Notes: generated by a model from the letters alone, not told the origin. A DNA stretch of 64,000 nt from Pseudoalteromonas flavipulchra NCIMB 2033 = ATCC BAA-314 (GCA_000814665.1 JWIH01000024.1:310001-374000); one strand, 5' to 3'; shown: positions 52,601 through 61,595, numbered from the stretch's first letter. Translations and numbers: made by a program.

Positions 52601-53588
52601 AATTGGCTTGATGGTAAAAAACCTGCACCATAAAGCTGGCGAGCTCATATTTAGCTTGTTGTTGCAGATCAATTTCACCGGTTGCACTATCTAACCCTGA
52701 TAATTTATTGAGTAAGTGCTGAATATCCGTGGTGAGATCTTGAATTTGTGAAATGAAATATCGAGCCACATGGATCCCGTCAAAAATCGGCACTTGGGCG
52801 ATTTTATCGCGCTCTGGAAGGTGCAGCTTTTGATGAAGTGTGGGGGTGTTAACTACTTTGCCTTGGTCGTTATAGCCTGTGGCAAATTGTCCCAAATTAT
52901 CTAGCTTAATCATGCGCTGTGCTCTGAGCGCTGCTGCATCTCCTGGGGCGGGGCAATGTCTCTCTTCGTCAGCGAGTGGTGTGCCGGTATTTAAGCGTGG
53001 ATCCTGCTCATTCAAACCGCCAAACAACAAGATTTGCTCCCACGACCACTGCACTTCGGACCACGCGATTTCTACGCTTACTTCGTTACCATTTAGTTTA
53101 TGCGGAACGAGAATACTGCTGGTTGGCTTACAGGTTGCTGCACGCGTGCCTTGCGGTCGAGTGTTTGGCTTATTGGCCGACTTTTTCCAACGTAAAAAAC
53201 CTTTTTGCCAATACAAATTTACATCTGAGAATAGCGCCGGAGCGTCAAAGTCTTCAGGTTCGATAACTTGTAGTTCACGCCATAAATAGCCATCGACATA
53301 AATATAGATAAATCCGCTGGTTACCGGAGAGGCCGATTGTAGTTGTTGTTCTGGCGTGTCGTATAAAAATGGATAAATGTGCACCAGCTCAATGTCGGCA
53401 TCGCTGCTTTGTTGATCTACCGTGTTTGAAGTGTAAAGAGGGACCTTATAATAGCCTTCTTTTGTGCCATCAACCGAGGTGTCTTTGAGCATCAAAGAGA
53501 CCACTTCTTTGTCGCTTGCATAACCCTCAAAAACAAGTTCTCTAAAATTACCGTTAGCATTGGTTTTGGTTGGTAAAGTGTGGCTCAT
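49680..53588 (-). CDS. VasX-like type VI secretion effector
   Basis: 1302 residues. The N-terminal part (about 40-300; SGFIYIYVDGYLWRELQV; EIAWSEVQWSWEQILL) resembles the VasX/BTH_I2691-type effector N-terminus, known from pore-forming T6SS toxins. Residues about 560-665 form a long charged coiled coil. Membrane helices lie around 880-900 and 975-1065, with the loop FDAYYAFKRGD, and a soluble C-terminal domain follows. Start overlaps the PAAR-like gene (ATGA), as expected for a cargo loaded on its PAAR carrier. Most likely disrupts the membrane of competing cells. The T6SS machinery itself is not in the window. Confidence 0.78.
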   Translation of the reverse strand: MSHTLPTKTNANGNFRELVFEGYASDKEVVSLMLKDTSVDGTKEGYYKVPLYTSNTVDQQSSDADIELVHIYPFLYDTPEQQLQSASPVTSGFIYIYVDGYLWRELQVIEPEDFDAPALFSDVNLYWQKGFLRWKKSANKPNTRPQGTRAATCKPTSSILVPHKLNGNEVSVEIAWSEVQWSWEQILLFGGLNEQDPRLNTGTPLADEERHCPAPGDAAALRAQRMIKLDNLGQFATGYNDQGKVVNTPTLHQKLHLPERDKIAQVPIFDGIHVARYFISQIQDLTTDIQHLLNKLSGLDSATGEIDLQQQAKYELASFMVQVFYHQANSILDKDIEIQSSGEKLVESDEDAVDFANKLKDWRTSHLEEDKFFKFLEEKAFQKLARRIAEISDELVEFLNQESLSAGFTECFKDYAYQSDLRFFEAYDLVTDVFLALKPHPAAPLAHLNTDKEFWHELSSGYQGQDFILQCLGQHPTKPAKQITQFLFPKPTGDKLHDYEKAEYDRFALPLTSAKIQKIHDQEAVLPQEESEQMGRRLSQVIMGLAGSLFEIPEAAYNLSTHSGTLGEQKAQTREAMDATQHEIAQSEQALTDAEREKAKAFKELQEKRAEYEYKKSVLENLTEQEHGMSRAQLDQQLELERARLRELEAKFAKAKVAVSRSRKQVNSFVKVNNAWKKYPFAKLIDAKADVLQPLMRLVDISAPGYLVEVEMRVQDYLNGNFPEGYMPLDPQSRKLAAEKQIKELNQIIRGSNKRKIDVGYRGSKLKLSLEDVLNLNKRLEFLTQSLNQAETITTIESKNKSIAYLIKITGADVSAKSAESTAQAIYDAAVEEAKQYATELDNQHSALKKLSDRLANLQKWQNAAVTESVSGQSLKGGMAGILGIVYIFEIANFRQAFLNWDMSGDRKLVDFMGSIADLAAIHFSTLSMITEMKVGLPSLRQYQEFQQYKMTKGNLDAIRKFGPEFAKKANIMAWTARLNLLASAYSAGLSGFDAYYAFKRGDSGGAAGLSIATAGFVALAVETAPTILATITRGIILNPMSKLGYVGLILVLLGYGIYYLLRDEPLEAWVKACPWGSDAYGGGERDWIGDNPYYCWKTNPEYALHSLYDQLFSPKIISDVSVVQLHTPSRIYDKVTSKGKFQVAKFNVQIPGHIPESELGYLDIQLDIRPLLAGKPWSSLIAVAPTGQAQTALDYFWQNANIIINPSLTGLIIEFEESALYPYFDKFNHSKIQIRMRCRKYPRGKGATIYSGSSQELRLPASERDEEGKIEKPDLWAEQVINVEIEDYGMSPAGVLQRLLN

Positions 53589-54610
53589 CCTATCTTCACC
53601 TCTTCATCGCTAGGTTTACTACTACCGGACACTTTTATATTGATCTTATTGGTACCGTCTTGGCTTAGTGGCTCTGCGCCAAGCACTACATCAAGGCCTG
53701 CAGGAGTGGCACCACCGGGTTGGTTCAATGGTGCGGGGGGCGTATTTTTATTATTAGATACCATTAAATCTCCCTGCCTAACCGCAGGCTTTCCCTCGAT
53801 GTAAACATCAAAGCTGCCTTGCAGAAACTCCGCTTTTTTACCCAATGTTCGACTAGCAATACCTTTTTTATTACCGGGCTGGTCTCCCGTACTTTTTGAA
53901 AAGTTAGACTTGATATTGGCGGCACCGTTACCTTGAATTTTTACTGAGCTGGCAACGCTTGCGGCGTCTGATGAGCGGGCGATGTTGCCATAAGGAATAG
54001 GCACAACCACTTTGCCTATCTTAGTCAAACAAACGTCTATTGTGCTTAACACACCGCCGCTGCCGCTATGCACAGCGGTTCTGCCGTTAATGAGAACGTT
54101 CGCGTTTGACACGATAGACGCTTGTCTGGCTTCGGCTTCAAAATCTCTGGCAACATCACTCTCAGTTCCTACTTGCCAACCCAGTTTAAGGGTTACCAAG
54201 TCTAAGAATGCTTGTGGGTCGCTAATTGGCAGACTCACATCCATTCCCGTTATTGGCTCAATATGCGGTAGAACAGCCGTTTGGTTTTGTTCATCCCATT
54301 GTGGTGGGTCGATGATGTAGTCAGGAATAAACGCATTGACCATTTGGCCTAAGGTAAAATCGCCGTATTTGGCTCTTTCGATTTCTTCTAAAAAGGCTTG
54401 CTCTCCCGCAGCACGGTCGGGAAATATCGCGATACGATAAGCTTGTCCAAGCGCTTGATTACGTTTGGCACTAATATTTAATGGTAGTAAGGCTGGATTG
54501 TTGTGCCGCCAAGAAGCAGAACCTGAGGTTCGTAATTTGGCAGTTTGCGCGTCGACATTGTATTGCACGCTCTGGGCTTCGTTGCCTGCACTGGCGCCGA
54601 TAAAGCTCAT
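53585..54610 (-). CDS. PAAR-like DUF4150 protein, T6SS spike tip
   Basis: 341 residues. The C-terminal half is a DUF4150/PAAR-like domain: DVCLTKIGKVVVPIPYGNIA (about 197-216), SKSTGDQPGNKKGIAS and GSFDVYIEGKPAVRQGDL (about 269-286). The N-terminal about 120 residues (SWRHNNPALLPLN; IAIFPDRAAGEQAFLEEI; KYGDFTLGQMVNAFIPDY) look like the RNNNPGNL-type domain of phage structural proteins, an unusual fusion. PAAR proteins sharpen the VgrG spike and carry effectors. First gene of the four-gene effector operon. Confidence 0.85.
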   Translation of the reverse strand: MSFIGASAGNEAQSVQYNVDAQTAKLRTSGSASWRHNNPALLPLNISAKRNQALGQAYRIAIFPDRAAGEQAFLEEIERAKYGDFTLGQMVNAFIPDYIIDPPQWDEQNQTAVLPHIEPITGMDVSLPISDPQAFLDLVTLKLGWQVGTESDVARDFEAEARQASIVSNANVLINGRTAVHSGSGGVLSTIDVCLTKIGKVVVPIPYGNIARSSDAASVASSVKIQGNGAANIKSNFSKSTGDQPGNKKGIASRTLGKKAEFLQGSFDVYIEGKPAVRQGDLMVSNNKNTPPAPLNQPGGATPAGLDVVLGAEPLSQDGTNKINIKVSGSSKPSDEEVKIG

Positions 54611-54850
54611 TGTGTTGTCCTTAAATTATTCCTTTAGTCGCAGTTTTTTGTATTTATCCAATACAAACGGCGTAATTGTTCCGCATTGTCTGCGCTTTGT
54701 CAAAGAGGGCATTATTGTGAGCATTTATTAACGTAAGCTGTATAAAACAAGTGAGAGTAGTAATGGAAAGGAAATGTGAGGATAAACCACCTTACTCATG
54801 CAAAGTGGTTTGGCTCGACTTGAAAGGATAACTTCAGGAGATTTAGTCAG

Positions 54851-55066
54851 CTAGGCAAAGCTTTCGTTGATGAGTTCTGCGCTATAGCCTGCGTCTGCAA
54901 TAATAGTGATAATCTCGTCTTCTCCTTTTGTGCTTGAAATTTCAACGATTTTATCATCTAGGCGGACATTCACTTGCGCTTGGCTATCAGCCGTTTGCAT
55001 TGCTTCTGTGATTGCTTTTACGCAGTGACCACAGACCATTTTTTCTACTCTTAGTCTTAACATCAT
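54851..55066 (-). CDS. copZ: Heavy-metal-associated (HMA) copper chaperone, CopZ-like
   Basis: 71 residues forming one ferredoxin-like HMA domain, with the copper-binding motif EKMVCGHCVKAITEA (Cys12 and Cys15) and the end ADAGYSAELI. Carries Cu(I) to CopA. It is divergent from copA, with a CueR-type operator before each gene. The gene symbol is by family role; the CGHC site is unusual compared with the common CxxC of CopZ but keeps both cysteines. Confidence 0.88.
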   Translation of the reverse strand: MMLRLRVEKMVCGHCVKAITEAMQTADSQAQVNVRLDDKIVEISSTKGEDEIITIIADAGYSAELINESFA

Positions 55067-55103
55067 TATTTCCTTTGTGGATTAAAGTGTTTGCACTGTG
55101 AAG

Positions 55104-55125
55104 CTTCCCTTGATGGTAAGGTCAA
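55104..55125 (-). promoter_or_regulatory. CueR-type promoter of the copZ-like gene
   Basis: On the minus strand: TTGACC, a 19-bp spacer starting TTACCATCAAGGGAAG, then CACAGT. The 19-bp spacer with an inverted repeat (CCTTACC...GGGAAG) is typical of MerR/CueR-controlled promoters. Confidence 0.75.
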
Positions 55126-55182
55126 CTACTATTTAACAATAAGAATTCCTTTTTCTTCTATTAGATGAATGAACAATTTTGT

Positions 55183-55213
55183 TTGACCTTACCATGAGGG
55201 TAAGGGTTAGTGT
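55183..55213 (+). promoter_or_regulatory. CueR-type promoter of copA
   Basis: TTGACC, 19-bp spacer TTACCATGAGGGTAAGGGT, then TAGTGT. The spacer holds the dyad CCTTACC-ATGA-GGGTAAGG. Transcription would start near 55220, which argues for the copA start at 55250 rather than 55220. Confidence 0.8.
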
Positions 55214-55249
55214 CCAACAATGAGAATGAACGCGTTTGCGGAGATAGAA

Positions 55250-57628
55250 ATGGACAAGGTAATAAAATTTAATGTATCAGGCATGACATGCGCCTCATGC
55301 GTTGGCCGAGTTGAGAAAGCCTTAGAGAAAGTGTCTGGCGTTGTCAGTGCCAGTGTTAACTTAGCCTTGGAAGCGGTGTCTGTTGAGGGCAGCGCGGAAG
55401 TGTCGGCGTTGGTGAGTGCGGTTAAAGATGCAGGCTACAAGGTCAATACCAATGAAGTGCAATATCAAGTTAAAGGCATGACTTGCGCGTCTTGTGTGAG
55501 CCGAGTGGAAAAGGCGACGCAAGCATTACCACAGGTAATTAAAGCCGAGGTCAATTTAGCGACTGAAAAGCTAACCTTAACTTTAGTGGCAGAGTTACCG
55601 TTCGCTGAAATAGAAGCCAAGCTTAACAACGCTGGTTACACTGTGGTACAGCCACAAGCTGACTCGGACGAGTCAAGCGAACAAGTGGCAGCAACTCCCT
55701 TTTATCGCGCTGATTGGTTCCCAGCAGTGGCGTCACTGACGCTCACCTTACCTATGGTGTTCCCCATGTTTGCCATGTTGTTTAACCAAAACTGGATGCT
55801 CCCGGCGTGGATGCAATGGGCATTGGCCACGCCTGTTCAGTTTTATTTTGGTGCGCGTTTTTATCGTGCCGGATGGGGAGCAATAAAAGCGGGAACGGGG
55901 AATATGGATTTGCTGGTGGCCATCGGCACCAGTGCGGCGTATGGTCTGTCGCTGTATTTGTGGTGGACATTCAGCGGTGAGCATGGCGCTCCACATTTAT
56001 ACTTCGAAAGCAGCAGTGCTGTGTTGAGTTTGGTGCTGTTGGGCAAGTATCTTGAACATCGAGCCAAGCGACGTACAACCAGCGCCCTTAAAGCGCTTGA
56101 AAGCTTAAGGCCAACATCGGCTATGGTCTGGCGTGATAACAGTTGGCAAGAAGTCCCAGCTGCGGCAGTAAAAAGCGGCGAACGACTTTTGATCAAACCT
56201 GGTGAGCGTATACCGGTTGACGGCGTTGTGGTTGAAGGCCACTCACAGGTAGATGAAGCGCTTATCAGCGGTGAAAGCGTGCCTATTTATAAAGCACAAA
56301 CAGATAAAGTTACTGGTGGTTCGGTGAATCTTGATGGCGTGCTTGAAGTGGATGCAACCAGTGTTGGCGCGGAATCAACGTTGGCAAAAATTATTCGTTT
56401 GGTAGAACAAGCACAAGGTGCGAAAGCACCAGTGCAAGCGTTGGTGGATAAAGTGAGTGCGGTATTTGTACCAGCGGTATTGGTGATTGCACTCATTACA
56501 TTTTTTGCATGGGGGCTCAGTACAGGAGATTGGCCAACAGGTATTCTGAATGCGGTGGCTGTTCTTGTTATTGCTTGCCCCTGTGCGCTTGGTTTAGCAA
56601 CACCTGCCGCGATTATGGCAGGTACTGGCACCGCCGCGCGCTATGGGATCTTAGTAAAAGATGCTGGTGCATTGGAGCAAGCAACTGCCATCGATATGGT
56701 GATTTTTGATAAAACGGGCACGCTTACGGTGGGCAAACCTGAGCTTAGCAATATGCACACTTTTACGTATCATCAAGACGATGTGTTACAGCTGGCGGCA
56801 TCGTTACAGCAATACAGCGAACACCCGCTTGCCAAGGCGGTGGTAAACAAAGCACAAGAAAAGCAATTGTCATTACTCCCTGTAAGCGACTTTAAAGTGG
56901 TAGCGGGTAGAGGCGTTAAAGCACAATACCAAGATAAAACAGTCTATTTGGGGAGCGGTTTTTGGATGCAAGAGTTAGGCTTAACTTTACCTGCGCTACC
57001 AGAAGAAATACCCGGTGCTTCTTTATCTTGGTTAGTAAGCCAAAATAGTGAACTGAGCTGCGAGTTTTTGGCGCTATTCTACTTTACTGACGAGCTTAAA
57101 GCTCATGCCTATACCGCGGTCAAACAGCTTAAGCAGCAAGGGATCAAAGTTGCAATGTTGACTGGAGACAGCCAAAGTAGTGCACAGTACAATGCTAAAT
57201 TGCTGGAACTGGACGATTATAAAGCGCAAGTACTGCCAGAGCACAAAGCTGAGTATATTGCTAATGCTCAACAGCAAGGTTACTGTGTGGCAATGGTCGG
57301 CGATGGGATCAATGACGCCCCAGCGCTGGCACAGGCTGATCTGGGTATCGCAATGGCTACCGGTACGGAAGTGGCGGTAAGCGCGTCGGCAATGACGCTG
57401 ATGCGTGGCGAGCCAAGCTTAGTGGCATCTGCTTTAGTGATGGCAAAATTAACCTATCGCAAAATCAAGCAAAATCTATTTTGGGCATTTATCTTTAATG
57501 TCATTGGCATTCCATTGGCAGCACTGGGTTACCTTAACCCTATTTTTGCAGGTGCGGCGATGGCGGCCAGTAGTTTACTAGTCATTAGCAATGCGTTGTT
57601 ATTACAACGTTGGCAACCAAAGGAGTAA
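55250..57628 (+). CDS. copA: Copper-exporting P1B-type ATPase CopA
   Basis: 792 residues from the ATG at 55250, which has a GGAG site; an in-frame ATG at 55220 lies almost at the predicted transcription start. Two N-terminal HMA domains, each with GMTCASCV, eight membrane helices, the ion site CPC (VIACPCALGLATPAA), DKTGTLT phosphorylation site, HP pair in YSEHPLAKAV, TGES-like ISGES, and GDGINDAPALAQADLG. Pumps Cu(I) from cytoplasm to periplasm. Followed after 5 bases by cueR. Confidence 0.97.
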   Translation: MDKVIKFNVSGMTCASCVGRVEKALEKVSGVVSASVNLALEAVSVEGSAEVSALVSAVKDAGYKVNTNEVQYQVKGMTCASCVSRVEKATQALPQVIKAEVNLATEKLTLTLVAELPFAEIEAKLNNAGYTVVQPQADSDESSEQVAATPFYRADWFPAVASLTLTLPMVFPMFAMLFNQNWMLPAWMQWALATPVQFYFGARFYRAGWGAIKAGTGNMDLLVAIGTSAAYGLSLYLWWTFSGEHGAPHLYFESSSAVLSLVLLGKYLEHRAKRRTTSALKALESLRPTSAMVWRDNSWQEVPAAAVKSGERLLIKPGERIPVDGVVVEGHSQVDEALISGESVPIYKAQTDKVTGGSVNLDGVLEVDATSVGAESTLAKIIRLVEQAQGAKAPVQALVDKVSAVFVPAVLVIALITFFAWGLSTGDWPTGILNAVAVLVIACPCALGLATPAAIMAGTGTAARYGILVKDAGALEQATAIDMVIFDKTGTLTVGKPELSNMHTFTYHQDDVLQLAASLQQYSEHPLAKAVVNKAQEKQLSLLPVSDFKVVAGRGVKAQYQDKTVYLGSGFWMQELGLTLPALPEEIPGASLSWLVSQNSELSCEFLALFYFTDELKAHAYTAVKQLKQQGIKVAMLTGDSQSSAQYNAKLLELDDYKAQVLPEHKAEYIANAQQQGYCVAMVGDGINDAPALAQADLGIAMATGTEVAVSASAMTLMRGEPSLVASALVMAKLTYRKIKQNLFWAFIFNVIGIPLAALGYLNPIFAGAAMAASSLLVISNALLLQRWQPKE

Positions 57629-57633
57629 ACGTC

Positions 57634-58044
57634 ATGGAAAAACTGATCACAATCGGCGAAGCCGCGCAGCGTACTGGGCTCTCGGCAAAGATGATCCGCC
57701 ATTATGAAGCAAGCGGGCTACTAAAGTGCAGCAAACGAAGTGAAGCGGGTTACCGGCTGTACGACTCGCAACAATTACAATTGCTAGGTGTGATAAAGCA
57801 AGCACGAAAATTGGGATTTCCTATTGCGCAGATCCAATCTTTACTCGATTTATTACAAAACCCAGACCGTACTAGCCGTGAAGTCAAATCGATAGCGCAG
57901 CATCATTTGAATGAGATTGAGCATAAAATCAATGAACTTCAGCAAATGCGTGAGACCTTGAAACAGCTGTCGGACAACTGTAGTGGTGACGAAAATGCAA
58001 ACTGTCCAATTTTAGATGGGCTTTGCCAAAATAGCCTAAAGTAG
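57634..58044 (+). CDS. cueR: CueR copper-responsive MerR-family activator
   Basis: 136 residues. N-terminal winged HTH (TIGEAAQRTGLSAKMIRHYE), dimer helix, and the CueR metal loop CSGDENANCPI with the two Cys separated by seven residues that bind Cu(I). Its ribosome site (AAGGAG) overlaps the copA stop codon. Activates the 19-bp-spacer promoters found before copA, the copZ-like gene and probably the operon at 58-61.6 kb. Confidence 0.95.
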   Translation: MEKLITIGEAAQRTGLSAKMIRHYEASGLLKCSKRSEAGYRLYDSQQLQLLGVIKQARKLGFPIAQIQSLLDLLQNPDRTSREVKSIAQHHLNEIEHKINELQQMRETLKQLSDNCSGDENANCPILDGLCQNSLK

Positions 58045-58071
58045 CCGAAGGTTAGAATAGCCAAACGTTAA

Positions 58072-58106
58072 AAAGCCAGTCTTCAATGATGAAGACTGGC
58101 TTTTTT
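58072..58106. terminator. Bidirectional terminator between cueR and aminotransferase
   Basis: Ten-bp stem GCCAGTCTTC/GAAGACTGGC with a six-base loop, followed by six T on the plus strand and preceded by an A run for the minus strand. Confidence 0.92.
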
Positions 58107-58122
58107 GTTGTGCAGAATAGCG

Positions 58123-59418
58123 CTAAGCTTCGAGTAATAGTCTTGATTGGGTAAGTGCGAGCAGTGCACTTTGTAACCTTGGCAGCGCCGCTTCAATTTC
58201 ACTCGGTGAAATAGTACAAACGGCAGCGCGATACCAAAGCTGTGACGCTTTAGAACGACAGCCGAAACTGGCGAATGGCACCAGTGCTAATCCTGCGCTA
58301 TCAATTAAATACCGACTGACTTGATCTGCATTTTCGAGTACGTTTCCGTCGGGCGTTTCCATATTGATGGCGTCTATCTTCAAGGTCATATAAATACCGG
58401 CGTTTGGCATAAATGAATCGATTGCTATGCCTGCGCCTTTCATATCCTGAACACCCTGATGCAGTACCGCCATTGAGGCTAGTATTTTTTCTTTAAAGCC
58501 GGCTAAATAACTTTGTAGATAGGCTTCATTTTGAAATAACACCGCGGTGGCAAGTTGCTCTGCCGTCGGGGCCATTGCACCTATATGTTCTTGGATCACC
58601 TGCATTTTTGCTATCACTTGGTGTGGGCCTGTCGCCCACCCAACTCGAATGCCTGTTGCGGCAAAAGCTTTGGTGCCAGCATCAACCACAATTAAGTAAG
58701 GCTTGATATCTGGGCAAAGCGACGCTGGATGATAATGCTCAACCTCTTGCATTGTCAGCATCCAGTATACTTGGTCGTAGATAACGTAGAGCGGTTTGGC
58801 GTTTATCGCTCTGCGGCGCGCGTTTTCTGCGACAACCATGTTGCAGATTTCACTGAGCTGTTGCTTTGAAAACATGGAGCCGTTCGGGTTTTGCGGTGAG
58901 CATAAGGTGATAAGGCGCGCGTCAGATATATGCGCATTAAGCTGTTCCGCTGTAGGTAAAAACTGATTTGCTTCGCTGGTTTCAATTGGCACGTGCTTGC
59001 CACCACACATGGTGGTGTAAAACATGTTATTCCAAGAAGGCACAGGGTAGATCACCTTGTCATCTGCGCTTACCGTAGCGAGCATTGCAGAATACAGCAA
59101 AGGCCTTGCACCGCCAGAGATCAGCATCTCCGTATCTGGGTTGTAGCTGACGTTAAAGCGCTTTTTAGTTTGTTTTGCTACCTCATCGCGAAGTGATAAT
59201 ACCCCCTCAAGCGGGGGATAATCGTTATGCTTGTTCTCGTAAGCTTGCTGGATCTGTGCGGTAAGGTAGTCGGGCATCGGAAATTGTTGCGTGTCAAAAT
59301 CTCCAATGATCAAATCACAAATTTCCTTCCCCTTTGCAAGCTGCTCCTGCACGTAAAATTCAAGGTGAATAATGTCCGAGTAATCAAGTGCATTGGCTAA
59401 ATTCGATAAGTTTTCCAT
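58123..59418 (-). CDS. PLP-dependent aminotransferase, class I/II
   Basis: 431 residues of the fold-type I aminotransferase family: DLIIGDFDTQQFPMP near 36, DYPPLEGVLSLRDEVAKQT, SPQNPNGSMFSKQQL, YVIYDQVYWML, and the PLP lysine region VVDAGTKAFAATGIRVGW. Substrate not clear; amino acid to keto acid exchange is general. Third gene of the apparent operon with the desulfurase and the unknown protein (49 bases behind the desulfurase). The neighbouring L-amino acid oxidase also acts on amino acids. Confidence 0.88.
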   Translation of the reverse strand: MENLSNLANALDYSDIIHLEFYVQEQLAKGKEICDLIIGDFDTQQFPMPDYLTAQIQQAYENKHNDYPPLEGVLSLRDEVAKQTKKRFNVSYNPDTEMLISGGARPLLYSAMLATVSADDKVIYPVPSWNNMFYTTMCGGKHVPIETSEANQFLPTAEQLNAHISDARLITLCSPQNPNGSMFSKQQLSEICNMVVAENARRRAINAKPLYVIYDQVYWMLTMQEVEHYHPASLCPDIKPYLIVVDAGTKAFAATGIRVGWATGPHQVIAKMQVIQEHIGAMAPTAEQLATAVLFQNEAYLQSYLAGFKEKILASMAVLHQGVQDMKGAGIAIDSFMPNAGIYMTLKIDAINMETPDGNVLENADQVSRYLIDSAGLALVPFASFGCRSKASQLWYRAAVCTISPSEIEAALPRLQSALLALTQSRLLLEA

Positions 59419-59467
59419 TGTTATATTTTTCTCCTTAAGTATTTGTTGCGGAATAATTTAGTTTTAT

Positions 59468-60676
59468 TTAGACACGCAAAGTTAGCGCTGCGACTTCTCT
59501 AACCTTGTTGAGTGCGAAGTCAATTTCGGCTTCTGTAGTATGTCTGCCTAGGCTAAAGCGGATGGTTGCCTGTGCCAGTTCATCCGATAGCCCAAGTGCG
59601 GTTAATACGTGGCTTGGCGATAGATTGCTTGACGAACAAGCTGAGCCAGTACTGACTGAAATGCTTTTCTTTAATAAGCTCAGCATTTTTTTACCGTCGG
59701 TGTCTTGAAAAGAGACATTACAAACATGGGGGAGTCTTTCCTCGCTCATGCCATTGACTTGCACCTGTTGCAGTTCCAGTAAACCATCTTCTAGCTTGTC
59801 TCTTAGCTGCTCAACTTTGTCAATTGCGCCATTGCTCAGTTCTCGCTGGGCAAGTTCCACAGCCTTGGCAAAACCAACAATGCCAGGCACATTTAACGTG
59901 CCACCACGTAGCCCTTGCTCGCTTCCACCACCGGTGATCTGCGGTCTAATATCAACCACTCTATTGCCATGCTGATGTCTTAAATACAGGCCGCCAACCC
60001 CTTTAGGGCCATAAATTTTGTGTGCCGAGCAAGTTAAAATATCAATAGGGCAAGTGGTCAGATTGATATCGACCTTGCCTAGCGCTTGTGTGGCGTCAGA
60101 CATAAATAGAATGTCATGTTGCTTAGCGATAAAGGCAATGTCGTCGATTGGATTAATGGTGCCAATTTCGTTATTTGCGTACATCACGGTGATTAAAATC
60201 GTTTCAGGTGTGATTGCAGCCTTCATCGCATCGATATCAAAGCTGCCATCTGGTAGCGGCTCAAGATAAGAAACGCGAGCGCCTTCATGTTCTAGATCTC
60301 TAAGTGTTGCAAGCGTTGCAGGGTGCTCAATCGAGGAGGTAATAATGTGCTTGCCTTTGTGATTACAAGCACGAAACACGCCGCGGATCCCCAAGTTGTT
60401 GCTTTCAGTCGCGCCAGAAGTAAAGATAAAATTTTCAGGTTGTGCGCCAAGGGCATCAGCAATTTTTTCACGCGCTTGTTCGACCGCTTTATGGGCGTTC
60501 CAACCATGTAAACCATACATGCTCGCAGCATTACCAAAGTCGTTACAAAAGTAAGGTAACATGGCTTGTAACACTGCTTCGTCGCACGGTGTTGTGGCGT
60601 TATGATCTAAATAGATAGGAAAGCGTAGCGACGCTTCCGTGGTGGACTTACTCTCTAGTGCTGTAATGAGTGACAT
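59468..60676 (-). CDS. Cysteine desulfurase, NifS/IscS-like
   Basis: 402 residues. Family motifs are LDHNATTPCDEAVLQAML (about 23-40), SGATESNNLGI, the PLP lysine in CSAHKIYGPKGVGGLYL and the catalytic cysteine loop STGSACSSSNLSPSHVL (about 338-354). Removes sulfur from cysteine for Fe-S clusters or other thio-compounds. Not in an isc or suf cluster (no IscU, IscA or SufE here), so it is a specialised copy. Copper damages Fe-S clusters, so a CueR-type promoter in front of this operon would make sense. Confidence 0.93.
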   Translation of the reverse strand: MSLITALESKSTTEASLRFPIYLDHNATTPCDEAVLQAMLPYFCNDFGNAASMYGLHGWNAHKAVEQAREKIADALGAQPENFIFTSGATESNNLGIRGVFRACNHKGKHIITSSIEHPATLATLRDLEHEGARVSYLEPLPDGSFDIDAMKAAITPETILITVMYANNEIGTINPIDDIAFIAKQHDILFMSDATQALGKVDINLTTCPIDILTCSAHKIYGPKGVGGLYLRHQHGNRVVDIRPQITGGGSEQGLRGGTLNVPGIVGFAKAVELAQRELSNGAIDKVEQLRDKLEDGLLELQQVQVNGMSEERLPHVCNVSFQDTDGKKMLSLLKKSISVSTGSACSSSNLSPSHVLTALGLSDELAQATIRFSLGRHTTEAEIDFALNKVREVAALTLRV

Positions 60677-60734
60677 AAAAAATCTCCGTATAAAATTGGG
60701 GCAACAGTCAAATTGAAGCGGATAAATGCGTGCG

Positions 60735-61595
60735 TTACGCTTCGCAAGCTTCGGCTAGGGTGCTGGTTTGGGTGTTAATGGAATAATCTTCCATATCAAA
60801 GTCAGACAAGAAGATATTGGAGATCTTAACGATATTGTCGCCAAGGCTTTCGTCTTGTAGGAAAAGTCCTAATGCTACTTCAGTACCGTTCACGACTTTG
60901 TGAAAGTCATCCATTTCAGAGAAGTCCATAATGTGGAATACCCCTGCCTGAGGGTTCATTTTCAGTGCTTTTTGGTATGTATCTTTATAGTGCTGCGCCA
61001 TGATAAGCGGGCATTTTGCAGTCCATATATCCTTATCTTTTGATTCAGCTAAAACGATGTCTACTCCCTTACTGTTTTCGAATATAATTTTAGTTACACC
61101 GTTGCTCGTTGCGAGTGACAATTGTGGGAAACTTGCTAAATCTTGCGCGATGATTTTACGTAAAGATTGGATCCCACGGTTTTTACAATTGCGCTCACCC
61201 TGAAGTACTAAGCGGTCGCGTTTTACAATACTGTAATCACTTAATATGGCTTCTAGCTCGTCAGGTAATGGCGCAAGCCCTTGGCTGTCGGTGGTCATTG
61301 CTGGGGATGCAGAAATATCACAAGACTCACTACCGCACTGTAAGCCCAGATCGTCTATCAACACGCCAAGCACCACTTTAAGTTTTTTCTTGTGCTCTAG
61401 AATCGCGTTGTTAGCAACATTTAACACCTTTACCATTGAATCTATTGAGAATTCGGTAGCGGAATAACGCGGATCAAAATGCCCACCTTCTAGATAAAAG
61501 GCGGAGACAGTCGGGTAGTGTTCAGCGACATCCATACGGATCATCTCTAGGAGTTTTTGCTCTACTTTTCCAACCATTTTTTCTTTTAATTTCAT
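60735..61595 (-). CDS. Unknown 286-residue protein, first gene of putative copper-responsive operon
   Basis: Soluble, no signal peptide or membrane segment. It has six cysteines: QCGSESCD (about 106-113), ERNCKNRG (near 137), TAKCPL (near 195) and one near the C-terminus (EACEA). The middle resembles nothing I recognise. It is followed after 58 bases by the cysteine desulfurase. A role in sulfur handling or metal response is possible from the cysteines and context only. Confidence 0.7.
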   Translation of the reverse strand: MKLKEKMVGKVEQKLLEMIRMDVAEHYPTVSAFYLEGGHFDPRYSATEFSIDSMVKVLNVANNAILEHKKKLKVVLGVLIDDLGLQCGSESCDISASPAMTTDSQGLAPLPDELEAILSDYSIVKRDRLVLQGERNCKNRGIQSLRKIIAQDLASFPQLSLATSNGVTKIIFENSKGVDIVLAESKDKDIWTAKCPLIMAQHYKDTYQKALKMNPQAGVFHIMDFSEMDDFHKVVNGTEVALGLFLQDESLGDNIVKISNIFLSDFDMEDYSINTQTSTLAEACEA

